Source: CALMEC01 sp963706315
Lineage (GTDB): Bacteria; Actinomycetota; Thermoleophilia; Miltoncostaeales; Miltoncostaeaceae
NCBI GenBank assembly: GCA_963706315.1
Contig: CAVPMA010000005.1
Span: 186,001-250,000 of the forward strand
Direction: 5' to 3'
DNA length: 64,000 nt
The notes beneath the pieces are model-generated. The model was given only the letters and a program-made list of their open reading frames with translations. It was not told the DNA's origin and made no database searches. The translations under genes were made by a program, and so were the position numbers. Shown here one piece after another: positions 17,679-25,650 of the stretch. Within the stretch, counting starts at the first letter, position 1; each line of letters starts with the position of its first letter.

Positions 17679-17968
17679 CAGCCGTCACCCCTCCGAGGAT
17701 CGTCGGAGAGGATGCGGTTGAGCTCCTCCACGTCGATCATGGTGAGATCGCCCGGACCGACCTCGGTGAGCCGACGCATCAACTCGGCTCGCGCGACCTC
17801 GATCTGTCCATGGAGGTACCGCCGCTGGAACGAGATCTCGCGTTCGCGCCGCGTGAGGCGGTGGATCTCGGCCTTGAGGTCGGCGTCGTCAAGCTTGGCC
17901 AGATCGGCGGCGGGCACGGAGTGTTCGCCATTTGCGTCGTTTTCCAGGCGGTCCATCCGGGGCAGCAT
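17678..17968 (-). CDS. RsiG-like (AmfC-family) small protein, candidate c-di-GMP-responsive anti-sigma factor
   Basis: A 96-residue, mostly helical, highly charged protein. One copy of a motif resembling the c-di-GMP-binding signature E(X)3S(X)2R(X)3Q(X)3D of RsiG is present as E42, S46, R49, H53, E57, with conservative Q-to-H and D-to-E changes. The surrounding ISFQRRYLHGQIEVARAEL is what I recall of the AmfC/RsiG family, where RsiG holds the sigma factor WhiG when c-di-GMP is bound. Single-motif homologues that dimerise are known in Rubrobacter. The ATG at 17968 or the one four codons later could be used. It lies between pgsA and the GarA-like gene. No whiG gene is in the window. The family call is moderately secure; ligand binding is inference. 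Confidence 0.6.
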   Translation of the reverse strand: MLPRMDRLENDANGEHSVPAADLAKLDDADLKAEIHRLTRREREISFQRRYLHGQIEVARAELMRRLTEVGPGDLTMIDVEELNRILSDDPRRGDG

Positions 17969-17989
17969 AGCCCAACGGCGATCCGAACC

Positions 17990-18547
17990 TCATGTGGAGC
18001 CTGAGACTCGAACCCTCCGTGCGACGCCGCGCGCGTAGTTCACGAACGTGACGACCGAGACCGCGACCGCGATCCAGAACAAGACGTCCACCCAGGGGAC
18101 ATCCAGCAGGAGCGAGAATCCGACCGCGAGCATCGCAAGCGCGGAGCTGATCTTCCCCGGTGTGTCGACGTGCAGCACGACGCCCCGACCGGCGAGCAGC
18201 ACGAACGCCACGATGGCGATGACGTCCCGGGCGAGGATGATCGTCGGCCCCGGCCATGCGTATCTGTCGAAGGTGATGAGCCCGACGAGGCCGACCGCCA
18301 TGAGCATGCGGTCGGCGAACGGGTCGGCGATGCGACCGAAGTTGGACTCGGCGCCGAGGTGGCGCGCGAGCTTGCCGTCGACGTAGTCGGTCGCCCCGAT
18401 GACACCGAAGCAGATGGCCGCCCGGGTGGAGGTGGGCCCGTCATCGACGACCAGGAACCAGATCAGGAGCGGCAGCCCCGCGAGCCGCAGAATGGTGATG
18501 GCGTTGGGGAGCCATCCGAGGCGTGTCGTCCTGGGGGTCCCCTCCAC
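17990..18547 (-). CDS. pgsA: CDP-alcohol phosphatidyltransferase (phosphatidylglycerophosphate synthase type)
   Basis: Membrane enzyme that transfers a phosphatidyl group from CDP-diacylglycerol, most likely to glycerol-3-phosphate, in phosphatidylglycerol synthesis. The full signature D54-x2-DG-x2-AR-x8-G-x3-D-x3-D79 is intact. Five to six hydrophobic helices fill the 185 residues. The GTG at 18547 lies only 5 bases after the tRNA-Pro 3' end and lacks a Shine-Dalgarno sequence, so the start is not certain. CdsA, which makes its substrate, is encoded 10 kb away. Phosphatidylinositol-phosphate synthase activity is an alternative. Confidence 0.88.
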   Translation of the reverse strand: MEGTPRTTRLGWLPNAITILRLAGLPLLIWFLVVDDGPTSTRAAICFGVIGATDYVDGKLARHLGAESNFGRIADPFADRMLMAVGLVGLITFDRYAWPGPTIILARDVIAIVAFVLLAGRGVVLHVDTPGKISSALAMLAVGFSLLLDVPWVDVLFWIAVAVSVVTFVNYARGVARRVRVSGST

Positions 18548-18550
18548 GTG

Positions 18551-18626
<76 letters not shown>

Positions 18627-18767
18627 TGACGCCGCTGAGGCTACCACAGGTCCTCGCCGCGACCTTCTTCCCCGCCCACCGCCCGCCCGAGATGGTTGAG
18701 TCTTTGTGAAGGTTGCCCCGTCACCACCAGCACGATCCGGCCAAGCATCCGGCGAGTTCTTGACCCT

Positions 18768-18780
18768 GGTGCCTGGCACC
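18768..18780. repeat. 13-base palindrome in a 204-base gene-free gap
   Basis: GGTGCCTGGCACC, a 6-base perfect inverted repeat around one T, sits in the stretch 18627–18830 between tRNA-Pro and the small gene after proS. The rest of the gap shows no convincing gene or promoter. It could be a short mobile palindrome or a weak terminator (no T-run follows on either strand). Confidence 0.35.
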
Positions 18781-18830
18781 CGACGCGCGAAAAGGGCAAC
18801 TCGGGAGGACCGCTCGGCCCGGTCGCCGAT

Positions 18831-19211
18831 TCAGCCTCCGGCCGCCGCCAGCCCCTCGTTCAGCTTGCCCTGGAGGTCACCCCAGCCGCTACCGCGCGCC
18901 GTGATGTTCCGCAGGCAGTCGCCAATGTCCTTCGCCTTGCTCGCGGCCGCGTCCCTGACGCTGGGCGCATCGCTGGATCCGGTGCGCGCGTCCGGGTTCT
19001 CCCGGAGTTGGCGGACCAGCGTGTCGACCGCCGCACGCTCCTCGACCGTTGGTGGCCGGGTCACCGCCTTGCAGTCGTTGGCTCGCACCCCAAGCGTGTC
19101 GACGGCATTGCCGACCCGCTCGCGTACAGCGCCCGTCAGGCGCTCCACGTCGTCCTTCCATGGTGCCGTCCACACCACGCCGAACGTCCCCGCCACGAGG
19201 AGCGCGATCAC
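18831..19211 (-). CDS. Small protein of unknown function with N-terminal membrane helix
   Basis: A 126-residue product if the GTG at 19211 is the start. The first 14–16 residues are hydrophobic (IALLVAGTFGVVW), giving a membrane anchor or uncleaved signal. The remainder is a charged helical domain with two cysteines (NDCKAV and DCLRN) that could form a disulfide outside the membrane. It lies 11 bases after proS and ends the minus-strand array. I do not recognise the family. The true start may lie a few codons upstream, overlapping proS. Confidence 0.6.
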   Translation of the reverse strand: MIALLVAGTFGVVWTAPWKDDVERLTGAVRERVGNAVDTLGVRANDCKAVTRPPTVEERAAVDTLVRQLRENPDARTGSSDAPSVRDAAASKAKDIGDCLRNITARGSGWGDLQGKLNEGLAAAGG

Positions 19212-19222
19212 GATCCACTTGA

Positions 19223-20971
19223 TCAGAGCGATTCCCAGAGCGCCCGGATCGCGGCGGGCGCGCCGTCGAGCGGGACCTCGCGCTTCTCACGTCCTCGCCG
19301 GATCTGTACCTCGATCGGCCCATCGGGCAGCGTCCGCTTGCCGACCGTGACGCGGAGCGGGCAGCCCAGGAGCTCCGCCTCGACGAACTTCTGCCCCGGC
19401 GACATCCCCGCGCGGTCGTCGAAGAGCACCTCCAGGCCGAGGTCCGAGAGCCGGCCGTAGAGATCCTCGGCGTACTCCGCGGCAGGGGTGCCCTCGTCGC
19501 CGATCAGCACGAGGTGGACGTCGAGGGGGGCGATCGACTTCGGCCAGACGATGCCGGCGTCGTCGTTGCCGTGCTCGATGGCGGCGGCCGCAATCCGGGC
19601 CGGGCCGATGCCGTAGGAGCCCATCACGATCAGGCGCTCCTGGCCGTCCTGGTCGAGGTACGTCGCGTCGAGGGGCTCCGAGTAGCGGGTACCGAGCTTG
19701 AAGATGTTGCCGACCTCGATCACGGGTTCGAGCACGAGCGGCGCGCCTGAGACCGGACAGCCCTCGCCCTCCAGGACCTCGCGGATGTCGGCGGTCTCCG
19801 CCTGGAAGTCCCGGCCGAGCATCACGCCGCGCAAGTGGACGGCGTCGCGGTTCGCGCCGGTGACGTAGTGCCCGCCGACGACGGTGGCGTCGGCCACGAT
19901 CCGTACGCGCCCCTCCATCCCGACGGGCCCCAGAGAGCCCGGGCTGGCGCCGAAGAGCTCCAGGATCTCCTCCGGATGGGCGGCGCGGTGCGCGCCGATC
20001 AGGTTGGTGAGCTTGACCGGACTCACCTGGTGCTCGCCACGGACGATCGCCAGCACCGGTCCCGCATCGGTAACCACCACGACGCTCTTCGCGAGCACGG
20101 CCTCGTCGAGACCGGTGAAGTCCGCGAGTTCGGCGATCGTCTCGATGCCAGGGGTGTCAAACGGCTCCGGGCCCCCGGGATCCTCGCCGAACACGGGCTC
20201 GCGGGCGACCGATGTCGCGATCTCGAGGTTGGCGGCGTACGCGTCGCTGCGCGCGACGACGTTCTCGCCGACCGCCGACGGGGCCATGAACTCGTGCGCA
20301 CCTGCGCCGCCCATCATCCCGACGTCGCTCTCGACCATGTACCACCGCAGGCCGCAGCGATCGAAGATCCGGGCATACGCCCCGCGATGGGCCTCGTAGC
20401 TGGCGTCGAGCCCCGCGTCGTCGCGGTCGAACGAGTACGAGTCCTTCATGATGAACTCGCGCACGCGGAGCATGCCGCTCTTCGGACGCGGCTCGTCGCG
20501 CATCTTCGTCTGAAGGTGGTACCAGCTCTGAGGCAAGTCGCGGTAGGAGCGGATCTCGCGCGCCGCGTGCCACGTGACGATCTCCTCGTGCGTCATCGCA
20601 AGCACCATGCGCCGACCGGTGCGATCCTCGAGGCGAAACTGCTCCGCGAGCCCGTAGCGGCCGGTCTGCTCCCAGATCTCGGCCGGGTGGAGCACCGGCA
20701 TGAAGATCTCCTGCGCGCCGATGCGGTCCATCTCCTCGCGGATGATCGCGTCGACCCGCTTGATGACCCGCAACCCCAGGGGAAGGATCGTGTAGAGACC
20801 CGACGCGAGCTGCCGGACGAGGCCGGCGCGCACCATCAGCTTGTGGCTGACGGCCTCCGCGTCGGCCGGCGCGTCGCGCAGCGTCGGCCAGAACCTGCCG
20901 GTGAGCCGCCACGACCCGCCGCGTGGCGGGGCGGGCATCGCCCACCCGTCAGGGATCTCCTGAGCGCTCAT
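19223..20971 (-). CDS. proS: Prolyl-tRNA synthetase, bacterial type with editing domain
   Basis: Charges tRNA-Pro with proline. The 582-residue product has the class II core with motif 2 (TKMRDEPRPKSGMLR), the cis-editing insertion between motifs 2 and 3 (about 230–400, with VGGHYVTGANRD), and motif 3 in SYGIGPARI. The C-terminal anticodon-binding domain ends near the stop. The ATG at 20971 is fixed by a 4-base overlap with the ispG stop, although the open frame runs further upstream. A tRNA-Pro gene lies 600 bases downstream. It is the last recognisable gene of the array that starts with cca. Confidence 0.96.
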   Translation of the reverse strand: MSAQEIPDGWAMPAPPRGGSWRLTGRFWPTLRDAPADAEAVSHKLMVRAGLVRQLASGLYTILPLGLRVIKRVDAIIREEMDRIGAQEIFMPVLHPAEIWEQTGRYGLAEQFRLEDRTGRRMVLAMTHEEIVTWHAAREIRSYRDLPQSWYHLQTKMRDEPRPKSGMLRVREFIMKDSYSFDRDDAGLDASYEAHRGAYARIFDRCGLRWYMVESDVGMMGGAGAHEFMAPSAVGENVVARSDAYAANLEIATSVAREPVFGEDPGGPEPFDTPGIETIAELADFTGLDEAVLAKSVVVVTDAGPVLAIVRGEHQVSPVKLTNLIGAHRAAHPEEILELFGASPGSLGPVGMEGRVRIVADATVVGGHYVTGANRDAVHLRGVMLGRDFQAETADIREVLEGEGCPVSGAPLVLEPVIEVGNIFKLGTRYSEPLDATYLDQDGQERLIVMGSYGIGPARIAAAAIEHGNDDAGIVWPKSIAPLDVHLVLIGDEGTPAAEYAEDLYGRLSDLGLEVLFDDRAGMSPGQKFVEAELLGCPLRVTVGKRTLPDGPIEVQIRRGREKREVPLDGAPAAIRALWESL

Positions 20972-22212
20972 CGGCCGAGGAGCGTACCAGCGCCACCCCC
21001 GGCGGGCGCGAAGCGCTCCTCGACGTACCGCTCGACCATCGCCATGAAGTCGTCGGCGAGGGTCGGGCCGTCCAGTGTCGCGACCTTCGCGCCATCCACG
21101 TACACCGGCGCGCGCGGCTCCTCGCCCGTGCCCGGGAGGCTGATGCCGATGTTGGCCGCGCGACTCTCCCCCGGGCCGTTCACGATGCAGCCCATCACGG
21201 CGACCTTGAGGTCGGCGACGCCGGGACGCTCGACCCGCCAGACGGCCATGCGCTCCTCGAGTCGCGTCTCGATGCGCTGCGCCAGCTCCTGGAAGACGGT
21301 GCTGGTCGTGCGTCCACACCCCGGGCAGGCCGTGACCTCGGGACGGAACGAGCGCAGGCCGAGGCTCTGCAGCAGGTCCAGGCAAACCCGGACCTCGAGC
21401 GTGCGGTCACCACCCGGTTCCGGCGTGAGCGAGGCTCTGATGGTGTCGCCGATGCCGTCCTGCAGCAGCACCGCCAGCGCGGCCGATGTCGCCACGATCC
21501 CCTTGCTCGACATCCCGGCCTCGGTGAGCCCCAGGTGGAGGGGGAAGTCGCACACGGCGGCGAGGTCGCGGTAGACCGCCACCATGTCCTGCAGCCGGCT
21601 CGACTTGCAGGACAGGACGATCTGGTCGTGGCCGAGCCCCAGCTCCTCGGCGGCCTCGGCGGAGCTGAGCGCGCTCTGGACCATCGCCCTGCGCACCACC
21701 ACCTCGGCACCCTCGGGTTCGGCGAGGCGAGCGTTGGCGTCCATGAGGCTGTCGAGGAGCTCGGGGTCGAGCGACCCGGCGTTCACCCCGATGCGCACCG
21801 GCTTGTCGTACTCGACCGCCGCCTCGACGATCGCCGCGAAGTTGGCGTCGTGGCGGGCGCCGCGACCGACGTTTCCCGGGTTGATGCGGTACTTGTCGAG
21901 CGCCGTGGCGCAATCCGGAAACTCGCGGAGGAGCGTGTGTCCGTTGTAGTGGAAGTCGCCGACGATCGGGACGTCCGTGCCGTGCTCGTCGCGGAGCCGG
22001 GTCCGAAGCTCCGCCACCTTCGCGGCGGCCGCGCGGTTGTTGACCGTGATGCGCACGATCTCCGATCCGGCGGCGGCGAGCTCGGCGACCTGCCGCGCCG
22101 TGGCCTCGGCGTCGGCGGTGTCGGTGTTCGTCATCGACTGCACCACCACCGGGGCCCCGCCGCCGACCCGCACGCCGCCGATGCGGCACTCCACGCTCGT
22201 GCGGCGCGTCAC
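20968..22212 (-). CDS. ispG: 4-hydroxy-3-methylbut-2-enyl diphosphate synthase
   Basis: Penultimate step of the methylerythritol phosphate isoprenoid pathway, using a 4Fe-4S cluster. The N-terminal TIM barrel begins with VVVQSMTNTDTAD. The C-terminal cluster domain has cysteines in CPGCGR and in MGCIVNGPGE. At 414 residues it is of the short bacterial type, without the plant-type insertion. The GTG start overlaps the rseP stop by 4 bases, and the stop overlaps the proS start by 4. It follows dxr and rseP, giving two isoprenoid enzymes in one operon. Confidence 0.96.
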   Translation of the reverse strand: MTRRTSVECRIGGVRVGGGAPVVVQSMTNTDTADAEATARQVAELAAAGSEIVRITVNNRAAAAKVAELRTRLRDEHGTDVPIVGDFHYNGHTLLREFPDCATALDKYRINPGNVGRGARHDANFAAIVEAAVEYDKPVRIGVNAGSLDPELLDSLMDANARLAEPEGAEVVVRRAMVQSALSSAEAAEELGLGHDQIVLSCKSSRLQDMVAVYRDLAAVCDFPLHLGLTEAGMSSKGIVATSAALAVLLQDGIGDTIRASLTPEPGGDRTLEVRVCLDLLQSLGLRSFRPEVTACPGCGRTTSTVFQELAQRIETRLEERMAVWRVERPGVADLKVAVMGCIVNGPGESRAANIGISLPGTGEEPRAPVYVDGAKVATLDGPTLADDFMAMVERYVEERFAPAGGGAGTLLGR

Positions 22213-23339
22213 GGCCGGAACCCCTCGCCGGTGAGCCGCCCGATGTCGTTGTTGAGCGCGTAGACGAACAGCACCGCGATGAGCGCGATGCCGACCACTG
22301 ACGCGCGCTGGTACACGCTGATGTCCATTCGCCTGCCCCGGATCCGCTCCGCGAGCGCGAACACGATGTGCCCGCCGTCGAGCGGGAGCAGCGGGATGAG
22401 GTTCATGATCGCAAGCACCAGGCTGATGATGCCGACGAAGCGCATGATCGTCCCCATACCCTCCTGCGCGAACTCGTCGTAGGTGGCGCCGATCCCGACG
22501 ACGCTCGAGACCTGCTCACGCGTCTTCTCGTCGGTGAAGAGCTTGCCGAGCGCCCGCACCTGCTCCCTCGTCACGAAGCCGGTGTACTGGAGCGCCTCGC
22601 GGAATCCTCCGGCGGCGCCGAACCGCACGGTACCGACCTTCTCGGCGTCGAAGCCGAACCCGAGCCGCCCGATCGAGGGGTCGGTCGCATCGGGTACCAG
22701 CGGCGGGGTCACGATGCGCACGGGCTGCCCGTCGCGCTGGACCTCGAGCGTGACCGACTTGCCGACGTTGCGCTGCAGCACGTCGCGAAGCGGCGCGGGG
22801 TCGTTGCCGTTCGCCGTCACGCCGTTGATGGACAGGATCCGGTCGCCGGCCTGAAGACCCGCCGTCGCGGCCGGGGTGTCGGCGTTGACCGATCGGACCA
22901 CGTTGGTATTCGCGAACTGCGGCTGACCGATCCAGAACGAGATCGCGAACGCGATGATCGCGACGAGGACGTTCGCGGCGGGACCGGCGGCGATCGTCGC
23001 GACCTTCCTCGGGGTGGTGGAGTTGCAGTACGCCCGGGCCTGAACCTCGGGCGGCTCGGGGATCTCCTCGATGACCTTCCCGGTCTCGGGGTCGTAGACG
23101 CGCTGAACGAGCTCTTCGCGCGTCATGCCGGTGATCTTCACGTAGCCGCCGAGCGGCATCCAGCCGATGCCGTACTCCGTCTCGCCGCGCCGGACCGACC
23201 AGATCGGGCGGCCGAAGAACACCGAGAACCGCTCGACCCGCATGCCGCACAGCTTCGCGGCGACCAGGTGACCGAACTCGTGCAGCACGATCAGCACGAT
23301 CATGATGATCACGAACACGACGATGTTCACCCCGGTCAC
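22209..23339 (-). CDS. rseP: Site-2 intramembrane zinc metalloprotease
   Basis: Cuts transmembrane substrates such as anti-sigma factors or leftover signal peptides. The active-site HEFGH is at 20–24 within the first membrane helix. A PDZ domain spans about 135–215 (GLQAGDRILSINGV), and the second catalytic motif is LLPLDGGHI near residue 317. Four hydrophobic segments are visible and the length of 376 is typical. It overlaps both neighbours by 4 bases, within the usual dxr–rseP–ispG order. An anti-sigma substrate is not identifiable here. Confidence 0.95.
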   Translation of the reverse strand: MTGVNIVVFVIIMIVLIVLHEFGHLVAAKLCGMRVERFSVFFGRPIWSVRRGETEYGIGWMPLGGYVKITGMTREELVQRVYDPETGKVIEEIPEPPEVQARAYCNSTTPRKVATIAAGPAANVLVAIIAFAISFWIGQPQFANTNVVRSVNADTPAATAGLQAGDRILSINGVTANGNDPAPLRDVLQRNVGKSVTLEVQRDGQPVRIVTPPLVPDATDPSIGRLGFGFDAEKVGTVRFGAAGGFREALQYTGFVTREQVRALGKLFTDEKTREQVSSVVGIGATYDEFAQEGMGTIMRFVGIISLVLAIMNLIPLLPLDGGHIVFALAERIRGRRMDISVYQRASVVGIALIAVLFVYALNNDIGRLTGEGFRP

Positions 23340-24442
23340 GCGCGCACCTCGAGCGCCGTCTGGACGCTCGCACGGGCGGAGCGGTCGGCGTCCAGCACGG
23401 TGTCGAGCGAGTCCGCGGGGACCGGGGCGATCTCACCGAGGGCGCGCTCGACGAGCGCCGCGATGTCGAGGAAGCCGATCCGTCCATCCAGGAACGCCTG
23501 CACCGCGACCTCGTTCGCTGCGTTCAGCACCGCCGGGGCGGTGCCGCCGGTCTGCCCCGCCTCCCGGGCGAGTGGGAGACACCGAAACGCCTCCTCATCG
23601 GCAGCGTCGAAATCGAGCCGTCGGCCGACGAGGTCGACCGGTGGCGCGGGCGGCGGCGGGTCGGGCCAGCGCAGGGCGAATCCGATGGGGACGCGCATGT
23701 CGGGCGGCCCGCAATGAGTGAGGAGGCTGCCGTCGTCCAGGCGGATCATGGCGTGGACGAACGACTGCGGGTGCACGACGACCTCGATGCGGTCGTACGC
23801 GAGCGCGAACAGGTGATGCGCCTCGATGATCTCGAGGCCCTTGTTCATCAGCGTGGCGGAGTCGATGGTGATCTTGGCGCCCATGGTCCAGGTGGGGTGC
23901 GCGAGCGCATCCGCCACGGTGACGTCGGCGAGCTCCTCCACCCCGCGTCCCCGGAAGGGCCCGCCCGATGCGGTCAGCACGGCCGACGCCACCCGTTCGC
24001 CCGCCACGCCGCTCACCAGCTGGAAGAGGGCCGAATGCTCCGAGTCCACCGGGACGAGCCCGGCACCCGACCGGCGCCGGACGTCGGCGACGAGGTCGCC
24101 GCCGACCACGAGGCTCTCCTTGTTCGCGAGCGCCACGGGAATCCCGAGTTCGAGCGCGGTCAGCGTCGGGCGGAGCCCCGCCGCGCCCACGAGCGCGTTT
24201 AGGACGAGCTCCGGGTTGCACGCGTCGATGAGCCGACGCAGATCCGGGTCGTGCGGCACGGTGCCTCCACCCGCCTCCGCGCAGGTGTGCTCGACCGCAT
24301 GGGTCCGCGCCTGGGTGGCCATGAGGTCGACGCGCGAGCCACACGCGAGCCCGCACGCCACCAGGTCGGGGGCGCGGGCGATCACCTCGAGCGCCTGCAC
24401 GCCGATGGAGCCCGTCGAACCGAGGACGAGGATGCGCTTCAC
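23336..24442 (-). CDS. dxr: 1-deoxy-D-xylulose 5-phosphate reductoisomerase
   Basis: Second step of the methylerythritol phosphate pathway, NADPH-dependent. The nucleotide-binding loop LGSTGSIG starts at residue 7. The metal- and substrate-binding DSEHSALFQ and ASGGPFRG segments are intact, and ATLMNKGLE and NAANEVAV complete the family pattern. 368 residues is slightly short of the usual 380–400. In many genomes dxr follows cdsA directly; here a 2-oxoacid dehydrogenase cassette separates them. The gap upstream to the E2 gene is 74 bases. Confidence 0.96.
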   Translation of the reverse strand: MKRILVLGSTGSIGVQALEVIARAPDLVACGLACGSRVDLMATQARTHAVEHTCAEAGGGTVPHDPDLRRLIDACNPELVLNALVGAAGLRPTLTALELGIPVALANKESLVVGGDLVADVRRRSGAGLVPVDSEHSALFQLVSGVAGERVASAVLTASGGPFRGRGVEELADVTVADALAHPTWTMGAKITIDSATLMNKGLEIIEAHHLFALAYDRIEVVVHPQSFVHAMIRLDDGSLLTHCGPPDMRVPIGFALRWPDPPPPAPPVDLVGRRLDFDAADEEAFRCLPLAREAGQTGGTAPAVLNAANEVAVQAFLDGRIGFLDIAALVERALGEIAPVPADSLDTVLDADRSARASVQTALEVRA

Positions 24443-24516
24443 ACCGATGATCGTAGCGGGGATGGGTCCCGTAACCCCGGTCGAGCGTCCAGTCAGCGCG
24501 CCAGGTCGGGTGGGGA

Positions 24517-25650
24517 TCAGTCGGGCGACTCGAGGTCCGCGACTACTGCCGCCAGGAAGCGTGCCGCTTCGCCACCGGCCACCGCTCGGTGGTCGACGGT
24601 GAGTGACACGGGGAGCACCCGGTGCACGACGGGCTGGCCCTCGACGGCCACCGGCCGCATTGTGGCGCGACCGGCACCGAGGATCGCCACCTGGGGCGGC
24701 ACCACGACCAGCACGGCGTGGCGGCCTCCGAGCGATCCGAAGTTCGACAGCGTGATCGTCGCGCCGCGCAGGTCCTCCACCGCGATGGACCGGTCGCGCA
24801 CCGAGGCGATGAGCTCGTCAAGGCGCGTGCGCACGGCGGACCCGTCGAGGGTGTCGGCCCCCCGCATCACCGGCACGAACAGTCCCTCGGGCGAATCGAC
24901 GGCGATTCCCAGGTCCACCTGCGAGTGGACGCGCCGGCCGGTGGCGCCGGTCTCGAGCCAGGCGTTGAGCGAGGGCTCGGCGCGGCATCCCGCGACGATC
25001 GCGCGAACCAGCCGGACCGTCGCGCCGGTCCCCGGGGTCCAGGCGTCGACATCCGCCTCGTCGGTGATCGTCGCGGGGACGACCTCGGCCCCCGAGCGAG
25101 CCATCGCGTCCGCCATCGCCCGCCGCGGCCCGCGGAGCGGCTCGTATGCGGTCTCCTCGCTCGGGGCGCGCGCGGCCAGCTCGACATCGGCAGCGGTCGC
25201 CAGCCCTCCGGGACCGCTCGGCACCACCTCGGAGAGGTCGACCCCGAGCCGCTTCGCCAGCGCACGGACCGCCGGTGGCGCCTGGACGATGCCGCCGACG
25301 CGCACGGCCGGCCGGGGCGGCGGAGTCGCGCTTCGAGCCGCGGCGCCGGCCCCGCCTTCGGACTCGGCGCCGTCGGGCAGCGACCCGACGATCCCGCTGA
25401 ACTCCTGGACCTGGCCGGCCTCCTCGAAGTCCACGAGGGGCGTGCCGGTCTCGACCAGCTCTCCTGGCTCGCCGTAGAGGCGCGCGATACGCCCGGCCCA
25501 CGGGGCGGGGATCTCGACGACCGCCTTGTCGGTCTCGACGGCGACGAGCGGCTGATCGGCGACGACGCTGTCGCCCACCGACACGTGCCACGTCACGATC
25601 TCGGCCTCGTGAAGGCCCTCGCCGAGGTCGGGGAGCAGAAACGTCCTCAT
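24517..25650 (-). CDS. 2-oxoacid dehydrogenase complex, dihydrolipoyl acyltransferase (E2)
   Basis: Core acyltransferase of a pyruvate- or branched-chain-type dehydrogenase complex. The single lipoyl domain occupies residues 1–75, with the lipoylated lysine K42 in ETDKA. A peripheral subunit-binding domain lies near 121–157 (VRALAKRLGVDLSEV). The catalytic domain ends with the conserved DHR at 353–355. The usual DHRxxDG motif reads DHRAVAGG here: the Asp is replaced by Ala at 358, while the histidine is kept. The ATG at 25650 overlaps the E1-beta stop by 4 bases. No E3 gene follows. Which 2-oxoacid is used cannot be told. Confidence 0.9.
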   Translation of the reverse strand: MRTFLLPDLGEGLHEAEIVTWHVSVGDSVVADQPLVAVETDKAVVEIPAPWAGRIARLYGEPGELVETGTPLVDFEEAGQVQEFSGIVGSLPDGAESEGGAGAAARSATPPPRPAVRVGGIVQAPPAVRALAKRLGVDLSEVVPSGPGGLATAADVELAARAPSEETAYEPLRGPRRAMADAMARSGAEVVPATITDEADVDAWTPGTGATVRLVRAIVAGCRAEPSLNAWLETGATGRRVHSQVDLGIAVDSPEGLFVPVMRGADTLDGSAVRTRLDELIASVRDRSIAVEDLRGATITLSNFGSLGGRHAVLVVVPPQVAILGAGRATMRPVAVEGQPVVHRVLPVSLTVDHRAVAGGEAARFLAAVVADLESPD

